Shown here in pieces: positions 29,985 to 38,318 of a stretch of DNA of 64,000 nt. The stretch comes from Rhizobium tropici CIAT 899 (GTDB lineage: Bacteria > Pseudomonadota > Alphaproteobacteria > Rhizobiales > Rhizobiaceae), in assembly GCF_000330885.1 (NCBI RefSeq), contig NC_020059.1:485001-549000 (forward strand), written 5' to 3'. The translations under genes were made by a program, and so were the position numbers. Each line of letters begins with the position of its first letter. Within the stretch, counting starts at the first letter, position 1. The notes beneath the pieces are model-generated. The model was not told where the DNA came from, made no database searches, and saw only the letters and a list, made by a program, of their open reading frames with translations.

Positions 29985-30857
29985 ATGAGCAAGGGCAAGA
30001 ACGGCAGGCTGCGGCGCAAGGATGGGGTCTGGGACCCGTTGAAGACGAGTTCGGCGGACAAGCAGCGAGCCGAGTCGGTGCCGCGCACGCCGCAGTCCAT
30101 GTCGCCTTCCTACCGGCTCGCCTATGCGGACGAGGATTTCCTGTGCCGCGAGGAGCTGCGGCCGATCCGCCTGCAGCTGGAACTGCTGAAGACCGAAATG
30201 TCGCTGACCGAGCGCGGCATCAAATCGACCGTCGTCATGTTCGGCGGCGCGCGCATTCCCGCCCCCGGCACCAATGCCTGGGCCGCTCGCAACGAGGTGC
30301 AGCGCGCCAATCTCGAAGCGGCATCGGTCTACTACGAAGAGGCGCGCAAGTTCGCCCGGCTTTGCTCGCGATATTCCGCCGGCTTCGACTTCCATGAATA
30401 TGTCGTCGTCACCGGCGGTGGTCCCGGCGTGATGGAAGCGGGCAATCGCGGCGCGGCAGAAGAAGGGGCTCCCTCGATCGGCCTCAACATCGTGTTGCCG
30501 CACGAGCAGGCGCCGAATGCCTATGTGACGCCGGAGCTCAGCTTCAACTTCCATTATTTCGCGATCCGCAAGATGCACTTCATGGTGCGCGCCAAGGCGA
30601 TCGCGGTGTTCCCCGGCGGCTTCGGCACGCTCGACGAGCTGTTCGAATGCCTGACGCTCATCCAGACCGGCCGCATGGAGCGCCTGCCGCTTATTCTCTT
30701 CGGCGAAAAATTCTGGCGCAACATCATCAATTTCGAGGCGCTGGCCGAGTTCGGCACCATCGCGCCTGACGATGTGAACCTCATCAGCTTCGTCGATACC
30801 GCCGACGAAGCCTGGAAGATCGTTGCCGATTTCTACGAACACGACAACGGTCACTGA
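29985..30857 (+). CDS. LOG-family (TIGR00730-like) nucleotide phosphoribohydrolase
   Basis: 290 residues. It carries GGGPGVMEAGNRGAAEEG (near 144-161) and PGGFGTLDELFE (near 211-222), the Lonely-Guy motif PGGxGTxxE, with Arg and Glu for catalysis. LOG enzymes release cytokinin bases from their monophosphates. In rhizobia that could matter at the plant interface, but many bacterial LOG proteins simply hydrolyse AMP. The protein is longer than minimal LOGs owing to an N-terminal extension of about 100 residues. Older databases call it 'lysine decarboxylase', which is not supported. Confidence 0.88.
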   Translation: MSKGKNGRLRRKDGVWDPLKTSSADKQRAESVPRTPQSMSPSYRLAYADEDFLCREELRPIRLQLELLKTEMSLTERGIKSTVVMFGGARIPAPGTNAWAARNEVQRANLEAASVYYEEARKFARLCSRYSAGFDFHEYVVVTGGGPGVMEAGNRGAAEEGAPSIGLNIVLPHEQAPNAYVTPELSFNFHYFAIRKMHFMVRAKAIAVFPGGFGTLDELFECLTLIQTGRMERLPLILFGEKFWRNIINFEALAEFGTIAPDDVNLISFVDTADEAWKIVADFYEHDNGH

Positions 30858-30861
30858 AAAC

Positions 30862-30899
30862 CGAAAGCCCGCCATCGCTTGGGCGAGGGCGGGCTTTCG
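30862..30899 (+). terminator. Rho-independent terminator after LOG gene
   Basis: CGAAAGCCCGCC (30862-30873) pairs perfectly with GGCGGGCTTTCG (30888-30899); a short T-rich tail follows. It could work for both the LOG gene and the convergent EF-hand gene. Confidence 0.85.
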
Positions 30900-30927
30900 T
30901 TTGTGGACTATTGCCGGAGCGATCGGC

Positions 30928-31611
30928 TTAGAGCAGCGGGCGGCCCGGCATGTCGTCCAGGTTGACAACGCCATCGTGGTTGCGGTCCAGTCGGTCGAAT
31001 AGCTTGTTCACGGCGTCTTCGGCCTCTTTCTTGCTGATCTGTCCGCTTTGATCGGTATCGGCAAAGCGGAAGATCATCGCTTCATGCATGAAGCGGCCAT
31101 GCGGTCTGTAATGGCGATTGCCTTCGCCGCCCTTGTCGTTGTCATTGTCGTTTTGAGCCTGGTCGGCCGGCGCCTGATTACCCTGGGCCTGATTACCCCC
31201 CGCCTGATTGCTTTGTGCCTGGTCGCCGCCTTGCGCCTGGCCATTTTGAGCCTGATCGCCATCGGCCTTGGCGTGTTCGGCCCGCCACTGCTTCATCTGC
31301 TCCTGGCGGTAGGCGCGATACTCGCCGGGGGTGATTTCGCCGTCGTGGTTGACGTCGATCTGGTCGAAGATCTTGTCGACGCCTGCCTTGACCTCATCCT
31401 TGGTGAGCTTCGTGTCACCGGGATTGCCGAATTCCTTCAGCATGCGCACGTAAAGGACTTCGGGCGAAATATGCGGTCTGTGCCAGCGGCCGTGATGATG
31501 ATGCCTGTCCCCACGGTCGCTATCATGCGAAGCGGCAAGCGCCACCTGTGCGGCACCGCCGAGAAGCAGGGTTGCAGAAAGTCCGGCCAGAAGAAGTTTT
31601 TTCCCGTTCAT
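30928..31611 (-). CDS. Secreted EF-hand calcium-binding protein
   Basis: 227 residues. A signal peptide (near 1-27, ending AALAAS-like: QVALAA) is followed by a His/Arg-rich stretch and three EF-hand loops: DVNHDGEITPGE (86-97), DTDQSGQISKKE (185-196) and DRNHDGVVNLDD (209-220). Between loops 1 and 2 lies a Gln/Asn/Ala low-complexity linker (about 117-155). All three loops keep Asp/Asn at positions 1, 3 and 5, so they should bind Ca2+ in the periplasm. ATG 31611 follows GGAAAAG and starts the signal peptide; the frame upstream is non-coding. The function is unknown. Confidence 0.88.
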   Translation of the reverse strand: MNGKKLLLAGLSATLLLGGAAQVALAASHDSDRGDRHHHHGRWHRPHISPEVLYVRMLKEFGNPGDTKLTKDEVKAGVDKIFDQIDVNHDGEITPGEYRAYRQEQMKQWRAEHAKADGDQAQNGQAQGGDQAQSNQAGGNQAQGNQAPADQAQNDNDNDKGGEGNRHYRPHGRFMHEAMIFRFADTDQSGQISKKEAEDAVNKLFDRLDRNHDGVVNLDDMPGRPLL

Positions 31612-31779
31612 CGCTTTTCCTTTCGTGTCGAGGAATGGGCAAACGATACGGTTGGCGGTCAAAAACGGCCAATTAAACCTCTGTAAGGCGCATGAAACTT
31701 TCGTAACCCCGCCTTGGGCGTGTGTTTCCGCATTCCGAACGGAAAACCGCACTTTTCCTGGAAGTGCTCAAATGAACAG

Positions 31780-32484
31780 TTAAACCAGCGCCTTCAGGAA
31801 AGCGGTGAGGTCGTCCGTCACGTAGTCGATGTGGTCGTCTTCGCCGGTCGTTCGTTCCCACCATTCGACGATCGTCGTCTCGAGATTTTGCGGTACGAGA
31901 AGCACGGTCTTCATGCCGAGCGCCTTGGGCACGGTGAGATTGCGCGGCAGGTCCTCGAACATGACCGCCTTCTTCGTATCGACGCGATGGAGGCTCATGA
32001 ACTTGTCATAGGTGCTGCCGGCAGGCTTCGGTACGTAGTCGGCAGCGACGATATCGAAAATGTCGTCGAAGCCGTCGAGGATGCCGAGTGCACCGGCCGT
32101 CGTCTGGGCGTGTTTGACGCTGCCGTTGGTGAAGATGAACTTGCGTCCCGGCAACGCCTTGATGGCGGCGGCGAGCTCCGGCTGCGGCGTCAGCGCCGAA
32201 TAGTCGATCGCATGCGCCTTTTCCAGGAAATCGCTGGGGTCGATGCCATGATGGATCATCAAACCCTGCAGCGTCGTGCCGTGCTCGAGATAATATTGCT
32301 TCTGCAGCCTGCGGGCGTCTTCGCGCTCCATCTGCAGCAGGGCCGATACGTAAGCCGTCATGTTCTTGTCGATCTGCGCGAAGAGATCGACATGATGCGG
32401 ATAAAGCGTGTTGTCGAGATCGAACACCCAATCGCGGATGCCGGCAAAATCTGAAGGTTCGGATAGCGTTTTTGTCTGGTTCAT
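31780..32484 (-). CDS. HAD-superfamily pyrimidine 5'-nucleotidase-like hydrolase
   Basis: 234 residues. HAD motif I is WVFDLDNTLYPHHVDLF (near 20-36), motif II is FIFTNGSVKHA (near 115-125), and motif III/IV is MFEDLPRNL (near 185-193). It matches the subfamily called pyrimidine 5'-nucleotidase (SDT1-like). The substrate is not determined. It stands alone upstream of the divergent PEP-mutase-like gene. Confidence 0.9.
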   Translation of the reverse strand: MNQTKTLSEPSDFAGIRDWVFDLDNTLYPHHVDLFAQIDKNMTAYVSALLQMEREDARRLQKQYYLEHGTTLQGLMIHHGIDPSDFLEKAHAIDYSALTPQPELAAAIKALPGRKFIFTNGSVKHAQTTAGALGILDGFDDIFDIVAADYVPKPAGSTYDKFMSLHRVDTKKAVMFEDLPRNLTVPKALGMKTVLLVPQNLETTIVEWWERTTGEDDHIDYVTDDLTAFLKALV

Positions 32485-32701
32485 GCCCGTCTTATGGCAC
32501 GCACGGTCGGCACGGGGGAAGGAAAATATTCATGCTGCTGCATCCCCGGCCATGGGGGGAGATTGCCGTGCGATCCAATGCCGGCTATGATTTTACTATT
32601 GATTTCCGGGGTTTTACGCTATTTGCCATGTGAGGGAGAGCTTACGCTCTTTATGGTCGCGGAGGGGAAATCGCCCGACTGGGCTTTTCGGAGGGGATGC
32701 G

Positions 32702-33472
32702 ATGGGTCAAGTGGAAAAGGCGCAGGAATTTGCGCGGCTGCACAAGAAGGGCGAGCCGCTGATCCTTTTCAATATTTGGGATGCTGGCTCTGCCAAGGCT
32801 GTCACGGAGGCCGGCGCCAAGGCGCTGGCAACGGGGAGCTGGTCGGTCGCTGCCGCCAATGGTTTCGGAGACGGCCAGGCAATTCCGCTATCGCTGCTGG
32901 CGGTGACCGCCAGGCTGATTTCGGTGACGAGCCCGTTGCCGCTGTCGGTCGATTTCGAGGGCGGCTATGCCATCGAACCCGAGGAGGTCGCCGCCAATGT
33001 TGAAAAGATCATGGATCACGGCGCCATCGGCATCAATTTCGAAGATCAGGTGATCGGCGGTCAGGGTGTTCATCCTATCGAAATGCAGGCGGCCCGCATC
33101 CGCGCCATCCGTGAAATGGCCGATCGCCGGGAAATACCCTTGTTCATAAACGCCCGCACCGATCTTTTCCTGCAGGAAAGCGATACGGCGCATCATCAGC
33201 TCCTGCTGGATGACGCCTTTCAGCGCGCCGATGCTTTTGCCGAGGCTGGCGCCAGCGGCTTCTTCGCACCGGGCTTGGTCGAGCCGGATCTGATTGGCGC
33301 CCTTTGCGAACGTTCGCCACTGCCCGTTAACATCATGGTGCGCCCGACGACCCCGGACAATGAGACCATGGCAAAGCTCGGCGTCAGCCGCATCAGCTAT
33401 GGGCCGGCTCCCTACCGTTCGGTCATGGGAATGCTGAAAAGCGAGGCCGAAGCGATCTATCGGCCGTCCTGA
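32702..33472 (+). CDS. Isocitrate lyase/PEP mutase superfamily protein
   Basis: 256 residues of TIM-barrel fold with LSVDFEGGYAIEPEEVAANV (near 78-97), GAIGINFEDQV (near 103-113) and INARTDLFLQ (near 142-151). The Asp/Glu metal ligands are present, but the KKCGH catalytic loop of isocitrate and methylisocitrate lyases is absent. A C-C lyase or oxaloacetate-type role on another substrate is therefore more likely. ATG 32702 has GGAGG seven bases upstream; the frame upstream to 32630 is discarded. Confidence 0.85.
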   Translation: MGQVEKAQEFARLHKKGEPLILFNIWDAGSAKAVTEAGAKALATGSWSVAAANGFGDGQAIPLSLLAVTARLISVTSPLPLSVDFEGGYAIEPEEVAANVEKIMDHGAIGINFEDQVIGGQGVHPIEMQAARIRAIREMADRREIPLFINARTDLFLQESDTAHHQLLLDDAFQRADAFAEAGASGFFAPGLVEPDLIGALCERSPLPVNIMVRPTTPDNETMAKLGVSRISYGPAPYRSVMGMLKSEAEAIYRPS

Positions 33473-33539
33473 CGGACCTGCCAGCGCTTCGCAATCAACA
33501 TTTGCAAAGCACCTTTGAGACACTGCAGGCTAGGCTGAC

Positions 33540-34427
33540 TTACGGAACGATCAGCGTGCCCGCGCCGCGCTCCGTGAAGATTTCGAGCAGAACCGAATGT
33601 GCCGTCTTGCCGTTGAGGATGACGACGCCCTGAACACCGGCCTTGATGGCGTCGATGCAGGTTTCGACCTTCGGGATCATGCCGCCGGAAATGGTGCCGT
33701 CGGCAATCAGGGCATGCGCCTGGGCGACGGAAAGCTCCTTGATGAGCTGGCCCTGCTTGTCGAGGACGCCCGGAACGTCCGTCAGGAAAAGCAGACGCGT
33801 TGCGGAAAGCGCACCGGCGATCGCGCCGGCAAAAGTATCGGCGTTGATGTTGTAGGTGGCGCCGTCACGGCCGGGAGCGACCGGGGCGATGACCGGGATC
33901 ATTTCCGACTTGGCGAGCAGGTCGAGCAGTGTGCGGTCGACTTCGACCACTTCGCCGACGAAGCCGAGATCGAGCACGCGCTCGATGTTCGAATCCGGGT
34001 CCTTGATGGTCTTGCGCGCCTTTTCGGCGAAGACCATGTTGCCGTCCTTGCCGCAAAGGCCGATCGCCCATTCGCCGGTCTGGTTGATCAGCGCGACGAT
34101 TTCCTTGTTGATCGAACCGGCGAGCACCATTTCGACGATCTCGACCGTCTTCTGGTCGGTGACGCGCAGGCCGCCTTCGAACTTCGATTCGATGCCCATC
34201 TTCGTCAGCATGGCGCCGATCTGCGGGCCGCCGCCGTGGACGACGATCGGGTTGACGCCCGACTGCTTCAGGAGCGCGATGTCGGCGGCGAAGGCCTTGC
34301 CGAGTTCGACATTGCCCATGGCATGGCCACCATATTTCACGACGATGGTCTTGTTTTCGTAACGCTGCATGTAGGGCAGCGCCTGTGCGAGCAGGTTGGC
34401 TTGGAGTTCGCTTTGGGCTTCGGACAT
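33540..34427 (-). CDS. argB: Acetylglutamate kinase
   Basis: 295 residues of amino-acid kinase fold: [11 protein letters not shown] (near 28-38), [13 protein letters not shown] (near 61-73) and the C-terminal [17 protein letters not shown] (near 248-264). It phosphorylates N-acetylglutamate in arginine synthesis and is usually feedback-inhibited by arginine in this lineage. argB-engB-yidC-rnpA-rpmH is, as I recall, a contiguous rhizobial block; here argB and engB are separated by the ECF sigma module. Confidence 0.96.
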   Translation of the reverse strand: MSEAQSELQANLLAQALPYMQRYENKTIVVKYGGHAMGNVELGKAFAADIALLKQSGVNPIVVHGGGPQIGAMLTKMGIESKFEGGLRVTDQKTVEIVEMVLAGSINKEIVALINQTGEWAIGLCGKDGNMVFAEKARKTIKDPDSNIERVLDLGFVGEVVEVDRTLLDLLAKSEMIPVIAPVAPGRDGATYNINADTFAGAIAGALSATRLLFLTDVPGVLDKQGQLIKELSVAQAHALIADGTISGGMIPKVETCIDAIKAGVQGVVILNGKTAHSVLLEIFTERGAGTLIVP

Positions 34428-34608
34428 GGTGCACCCTTCGAAATTGATCGCGGCCTTTTATCTCAAGTTTTTGACGGATGGAATAAAGATGTCTGGAATA
34501 GTTGACGCTATATCACATTAGCGTCGCTGAAATTGATGGTGCGAACACGTTTGCCGAAGCGGAGTTTTCTTCTAAAGATAGTGCAGGCGTCGCACCCCGG
34601 GGATTTGG

Positions 34609-35148
34609 ATGGCGAGCGAGGAGACGGAAGCGCTGATCGGCCGCATCGCCATGCGCGATCAGAAAGCCTTTGCCGCGCTCTACAAGCGCACCAGTCCGAA
34701 ACTCCTCGGCGTTTGCCTGCGTATCGTCGGCAACAAGGCGGATGCGGAAGAGGTTTTGCAGGAGGTCTATATCAAGGTCTGGCAGCGGGCCGAACAATTC
34801 GCTGTTGCAGAAGGGCCGGCAATGGCCTGGCTGATGACGATCGCGCGCAACCGCGCCATCGATTTCATCCGCGCCCGCAAGCCTGTAGCCGACGAAATAG
34901 ATAGCGCCTACGATCTCGCCGACCTCGAACCCGGCCCCGAAGAGCAAGCAATCGTGAAGGGAGAGGGAAGGCGGATTGACAGGTGCATGGAAGAGTTGGA
35001 AGCTGATCGTGCGCGGGCTGTTCGCAGCGCCTATGTCGAGGGCTTGAGCTACCAGGAGCTCGCCGACCAACACGCTGTGCCACTGAATACTATGCGCACC
35101 TGGCTGCGCCGAAGCCTGATTAGACTGAGAGAGTGCATGGACCGATGA
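34609..35148 (+). CDS. ECF-type RNA polymerase sigma factor (SigK-like)
   Basis: 179 residues. Region 2 includes FAALYKRTSPKLLGVCLRI and ADAEEVLQEVYIKVWQRA; region 4 includes YVEGLSYQELADQHAVPLNTMRTWLRRSLIRLRE. There is no region 3, so it is an ECF factor. The gene overlaps the RskA-like anti-sigma (ATGA), the usual arrangement for a sigma/anti-sigma pair. The target set is unknown; the fasciclin gene 0.8 kb downstream is the obvious candidate. Confidence 0.92.
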   Translation: MASEETEALIGRIAMRDQKAFAALYKRTSPKLLGVCLRIVGNKADAEEVLQEVYIKVWQRAEQFAVAEGPAMAWLMTIARNRAIDFIRARKPVADEIDSAYDLADLEPGPEEQAIVKGEGRRIDRCMEELEADRARAVRSAYVEGLSYQELADQHAVPLNTMRTWLRRSLIRLRECMDR

Positions 35149-35858
35149 GTACGCCCGATCAAAGCAAGGGAGGCCGCTCCCGCGACGAAGTCCTGGCTGG
35201 AGAATATGTGCTTGGCGTGCTCTCCCTGGAGGACCGGCAGAAGGTCGAACGCCGTATGCGCAGCGACCGCCAGTTTGCCGCGATCGTCAGCCGCTGGGAG
35301 CAGAACCTATCGGAATTCAACGAGGAATACGAAGCGGTAACGCCTGCGGCCGCCGTATTTCCGAAGATCGAAAAGCGGATTTTCGGCGAAGTGGCACTCG
35401 GTGCCCATCTCTGGAATTCGTTGATGCTCTGGCGTTCAGTGGCCTTCGGCTCGCTGTTTTTGGCGGCCGGCGTACTCGTCTTTGCAATCACGAATGAAGG
35501 CGGCTTGCGAACAACCCCCGGCAAGCAGCTCACCGCGTCTCTTTCCGGCCAGAACAGTCCCTTCAATCTCCTCGCCAATTATGACGTCGCCAACGGGCGC
35601 CTGAAAATAACGCCGATTGCCGCCGGCAAGCCGGAAGAAAAATCGCTGGAGCTCTGGCTGATTCGCGGCAGCGATCCCGCCGAGGCGCTGGGCATCCTGC
35701 CGCCGACCGGCGATGGCGAAATCGTCCTGTCGCCCGAGCTTCACGCCAAATTGACCGAAGGCGCCATCATCGCCGTCAGCGTCGAGCCCTTTGGCGGCTC
35801 GCCGACCGGCAAGCCCACGGGTGACGTGGTCGCCTCCGGCACGATCCATTTGCCCTGA
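35145..35858 (+). CDS. RskA-type anti-sigma factor
   Basis: 237 residues. The N-terminal cytoplasmic anti-sigma region (SRDEVLAGEYVLGVLSLEDRQ) is followed by one membrane helix (near 107-125, LWRSVAFGSLFLAAGVLVF) and a periplasmic RskA C-terminal domain with LELWLIRGSDPAEALGILP. It would hold the upstream sigma factor at the membrane until an external signal or proteolysis frees it. ATG 35145 overlaps the sigma stop; an upstream in-frame ATG at 35133 is less likely. Confidence 0.9.
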   Translation: MSTPDQSKGGRSRDEVLAGEYVLGVLSLEDRQKVERRMRSDRQFAAIVSRWEQNLSEFNEEYEAVTPAAAVFPKIEKRIFGEVALGAHLWNSLMLWRSVAFGSLFLAAGVLVFAITNEGGLRTTPGKQLTASLSGQNSPFNLLANYDVANGRLKITPIAAGKPEEKSLELWLIRGSDPAEALGILPPTGDGEIVLSPELHAKLTEGAIIAVSVEPFGGSPTGKPTGDVVASGTIHLP

Positions 35859-35888
35859 GAAATTTCGATCGTGAAAAACGATCCAAGC

Positions 35889-35917
35889 TGAAACTGTTTG
35901 AAAGCGTGCTCCGTATC
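35889..35917 (+). promoter_or_regulatory. Candidate ECF-sigma promoter of the fasciclin gene
   Basis: TGAAAC (35889-35894) and CGTA (35912-35915) are separated by 17 bases, a spacing typical for ECF promoters, and lie about 50 bases before the fasciclin start. The sigma gene's own upstream region has TGAAATTG at 34528-34535, but the spacing to CGTT there is 14, so a shared promoter is not established. Confidence 0.4.
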
Positions 35918-35966
35918 TTCTTCCGACCCCGCCCGATCGGGGCAATAGAGAGGAAGAGGAGACGTT

Positions 35967-36524
35967 ATGATCAAGACCGTATTTCGCATTGCTGCCGCAG
36001 CCGCAATGTTGTCCGCTGCGAGCAGCCTTGCCTATGCCAAGGACCCGATGGTCGGTGGTGCTGCGATGTATGCCAGCAAAAATATCATCCAGAATGCCGT
36101 GAACTCCAAGGACCACACGACGCTGGTTGCAGCCGTGAAGGCGGCCGGTCTCGTCGATACGCTTGAAGGCAAAGGCCCGTTCACCGTATTCGCACCGACG
36201 AATGAAGCGTTCAAGCAGCTGCCGGCCGGCACCGTCGAAACGTTGCTGAAGCCCGAGAACAAGGAGAAGCTGGTCAAGATCCTGACCTGCCATGTCGTGG
36301 CTGGTGATGACATGGCGGCCGCCATCCAGAAATGGGCAAAGAGCAAAGGCGGCGAATACGATCTGAAAACTGTCGGCGGCTGCACGATCAAGGCTATGGC
36401 CAAGGGCAGCAAGCTGACGCTGACCGACGAAGCGGGCGGCACCGCTCACATCACCATCGCCGACGTCAAGCAGTCGAACGGCGTAATCCATGTCGTCGAC
36501 AAGGTGTTGTTGCCGAAGATGTGA
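35967..36524 (+). CDS. Secreted fasciclin (FAS1) domain protein
   Basis: 185 residues with a signal peptide (near 1-23, ending SLAYA) and one FAS1 domain. The H1 motif is FTVFAPTNEAFKQLP (near 72-86) and the H2-like motif is GVIHVVDKVLLPKM at the end. FAS1 proteins mediate adhesion or surface contact. Rhizobial relatives include the symbiotically induced Nex18. The location beside a SigK/RskA-like pair recalls mycobacterial MPT70/MPT83, FAS1 proteins under SigK. GAGGAGA precedes the ATG. Confidence 0.92.
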   Translation: MIKTVFRIAAAAAMLSAASSLAYAKDPMVGGAAMYASKNIIQNAVNSKDHTTLVAAVKAAGLVDTLEGKGPFTVFAPTNEAFKQLPAGTVETLLKPENKEKLVKILTCHVVAGDDMAAAIQKWAKSKGGEYDLKTVGGCTIKAMAKGSKLTLTDEAGGTAHITIADVKQSNGVIHVVDKVLLPKM

Positions 36525-36598
36525 TCCTCATCGGCAACAGGGCCGTCGTCTCCTGATACGAGGTCAGGGGCGGCGGCCTCATTGTATCGATGTGGTCT

Positions 36599-37258
36599 TC
36601 AAACCTGGATACCGACCGTCAAGCCAATGGCTTCGCGCAATTCCTGAAGCCCAAGGCCCTTTTCCGAAGACGTCGCAAGAATGCCGGGATAAGCAGCCGG
36701 CCGCTTGCGGATTTTTTCGGCGGTATCGGCAAGCAGCTTCGGTATGCCCGCCTCCTTGATTTTGTCGGTCTTGGTCAGCACGATCTGATAGGAAACGGCG
36801 GCCTTGTCGAGAAGGTCCAGAACCTCCGCATCGTTCTTCTTGATGCCGTGGCGGCTGTCGATCAGCACATAGACGCGCTTCAGCGTCGTGCGCCCGCGCA
36901 GATAGTCGAAGACCAGCTTCGTCCAGGCATCGACCTGATCCTTCGGTGCTTCGGCATAGCCGTAGCCGGGCATGTCGACCAGAGCCATCGGCGGCAGGTC
37001 GCCAGCCTCGCCGGAAAAGCCGTCGGGAACGAAATAATTGAGCTCCTGTGTGCGTCCCGGCGTATTCGAGGTACGCGCCAGTCCCTTATGTCCGACCAGG
37101 GCATTGATCAGCGACGACTTGCCGACGTTGGAGCGGCCGGCAAAGGCGATTTCCGGCGGCCCTTCCGGCGGCAGAAATTTCATCGACGGCACGCCGCGAA
37201 TGAAAATCCACGGACGCCCGAAAAGCGGCTTGTCGTCTTTTGTCGTCTGATCTGCCAT
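36599..37258 (-). CDS. engB: Ribosome biogenesis GTPase EngB (YsxC/YihA)
   Basis: 219 residues. G1 is [16 protein letters not shown] (near 39-54), G3 is [13 protein letters not shown] (near 92-104) and G4 is LTKTDK (near 160). It helps 50S assembly. Start ATG 37258. In related genomes yidC lies directly upstream; here the ars cluster sits between. Confidence 0.95.
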   Translation of the reverse strand: MADQTTKDDKPLFGRPWIFIRGVPSMKFLPPEGPPEIAFAGRSNVGKSSLINALVGHKGLARTSNTPGRTQELNYFVPDGFSGEAGDLPPMALVDMPGYGYAEAPKDQVDAWTKLVFDYLRGRTTLKRVYVLIDSRHGIKKNDAEVLDLLDKAAVSYQIVLTKTDKIKEAGIPKLLADTAEKIRKRPAAYPGILATSSEKGLGLQELREAIGLTVGIQV

Positions 37259-37384
37259 TTGCTCAGTCTTTTATCTGGTTTGATGGTCTGGCTTCGAGGT
37301 TTTGCCCACGAAAGTCAAGTTTTGATCGGCAAACTGGCTTCACGCTGCGAGCTTCGGTGTCGCCGCCAAAGAGTCAAGCAACGG

Positions 37385-37897
37385 CTAACCGCAACATCTG
37401 GCGGGATCTGCTGATCCGCAGCAGGCGGCCGCCTGGGCCTGTTCCGCCAGCCACCGGTCGCGTGGCTTGCAGCTGGCCGCGCGGGGCGTGAGTTCGACAT
37501 GGACGACATCGTCGCCAACAATAGGAGCCGATGCGCAGTAAAGCTGCATCGGCTGTACCCCGTCGCTCACCTCGAAGGTCAGTCTTGCGGAACCATCGAG
37601 CTGCACGTGCTCGGAAATTTTGCGGATGATGGCGGCGAATTTGCCCGACGGCATATGGGTGCGGTTGCCTTCCTCGACATCCCAAAGCTGGATAAAAATC
37701 TCCGCCCATGCTTCGGGGTTGGCACCGCAGTCCAAGGCGGAAAACTGTCCGGCTTTGACCTCGGTGACATGATAGCCTGGCCTCACCGGCTGGCCGTCAT
37801 AGCGGAATACAAGGGGCAGATCGCCGAAAGCGGCCAAGGTGTCAAGCAGATGCCCGAGGCTGATATCCGTAGCTAAGGTCTTGTCGATCGCATTCAT
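37385..37897 (-). CDS. DUF6428-like protein with Cys-rich tail, divergent from arsR
   Basis: 170 residues. The body (LVFRYDGQPVRPGYHVTEVK, EAWAEIFIQLWD) resembles the DUF6428 family that recurs in ars operons. The C-terminus carries two CC pairs (Cys 159/160 and 168/169), suited to bind arsenite or another thiophilic metal. Start ATG 37897 has GGAG about eight bases upstream. It is transcribed away from arsR from a shared 42-bp control region. An arsenic-linked role is inferred from context; the molecular function is unknown. Confidence 0.8.
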   Translation of the reverse strand: MNAIDKTLATDISLGHLLDTLAAFGDLPLVFRYDGQPVRPGYHVTEVKAGQFSALDCGANPEAWAEIFIQLWDVEEGNRTHMPSGKFAAIIRKISEHVQLDGSARLTFEVSDGVQPMQLYCASAPIVGDDVVHVELTPRAASCKPRDRWLAEQAQAAACCGSADPARCCG

Positions 37898-37907
37898 TTG
37901 AGGTACT

Positions 37908-37943
37908 CCATATTTCAACATTTCAAGGATTGTTGAAATATGG
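37908..37943. promoter_or_regulatory. Perfect palindrome (ars operator) overlapping the arsR start codon
   Basis: CCATATTTCAACA (37908-37920) and TGTTGAAATATGG (37931-37943) are exact inverted repeats of 13 bases separated by TTTCAAGGAT. The right arm contains the arsR ATG (37940) and the spacer contains its ribosome site AAGGA. ArsR bound here would block both divergent transcripts and cover its own translation-start DNA. Confidence 0.85.
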
Positions 37944-38293
37944 ATGAAGGTCAAGCCCTCGCTTCGTTCGGCGCGCTCTCTCAGGAGACCCGCCTGCAGA
38001 TCGTCCGCATGCTCGTCGTTGCCGGTCCTGACGGCATGGCTGCCGGCGCGATTGCAGAGAAGCTCGACGTATCGCCCTCGAATGTCTCGTTCCATCTCAA
38101 GGAGCTGGATCGTGCAGGTCTCATCAGCCAGCAGCGGGAATCCCGCTCTATCGTCTACACCGCCAATTACGATGTGCTTGGAGGTCTCGTCCGCTTCCTG
38201 ATGGAAGACTGCTGCGCGGGACATCCGGAGGTCTGCGCGCCGGCAGCGCAAGTCGCTGCCTGCTGTGTGCCAGCTGCGAAAAACGTTCCATGA
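37940..38293 (+). CDS. arsR: ArsR/SmtB-family arsenite-responsive repressor
   Basis: 117 residues of winged helix: LSQETRLQIVRMLV, the recognition helix SPSNVSFHLKELDRAGL (near 45-61) and the wing ESRSIVYTANYDVL. The alpha-3 CxC site of E. coli ArsR is absent. Cysteines instead cluster at the C-terminus (91, 92, 99, 108, 109), much like Acidithiobacillus ArsR, which senses As(III) through Cys 95/96/102. It should repress the operon on both sides of the palindrome it overlaps. Confidence 0.93.
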   Translation: MDEGQALASFGALSQETRLQIVRMLVVAGPDGMAAGAIAEKLDVSPSNVSFHLKELDRAGLISQQRESRSIVYTANYDVLGGLVRFLMEDCCAGHPEVCAPAAQVAACCVPAAKNVP

Positions 38294-38318
38294 ATAAGCT
38301 GATCCGGGGCCTGAAGCC

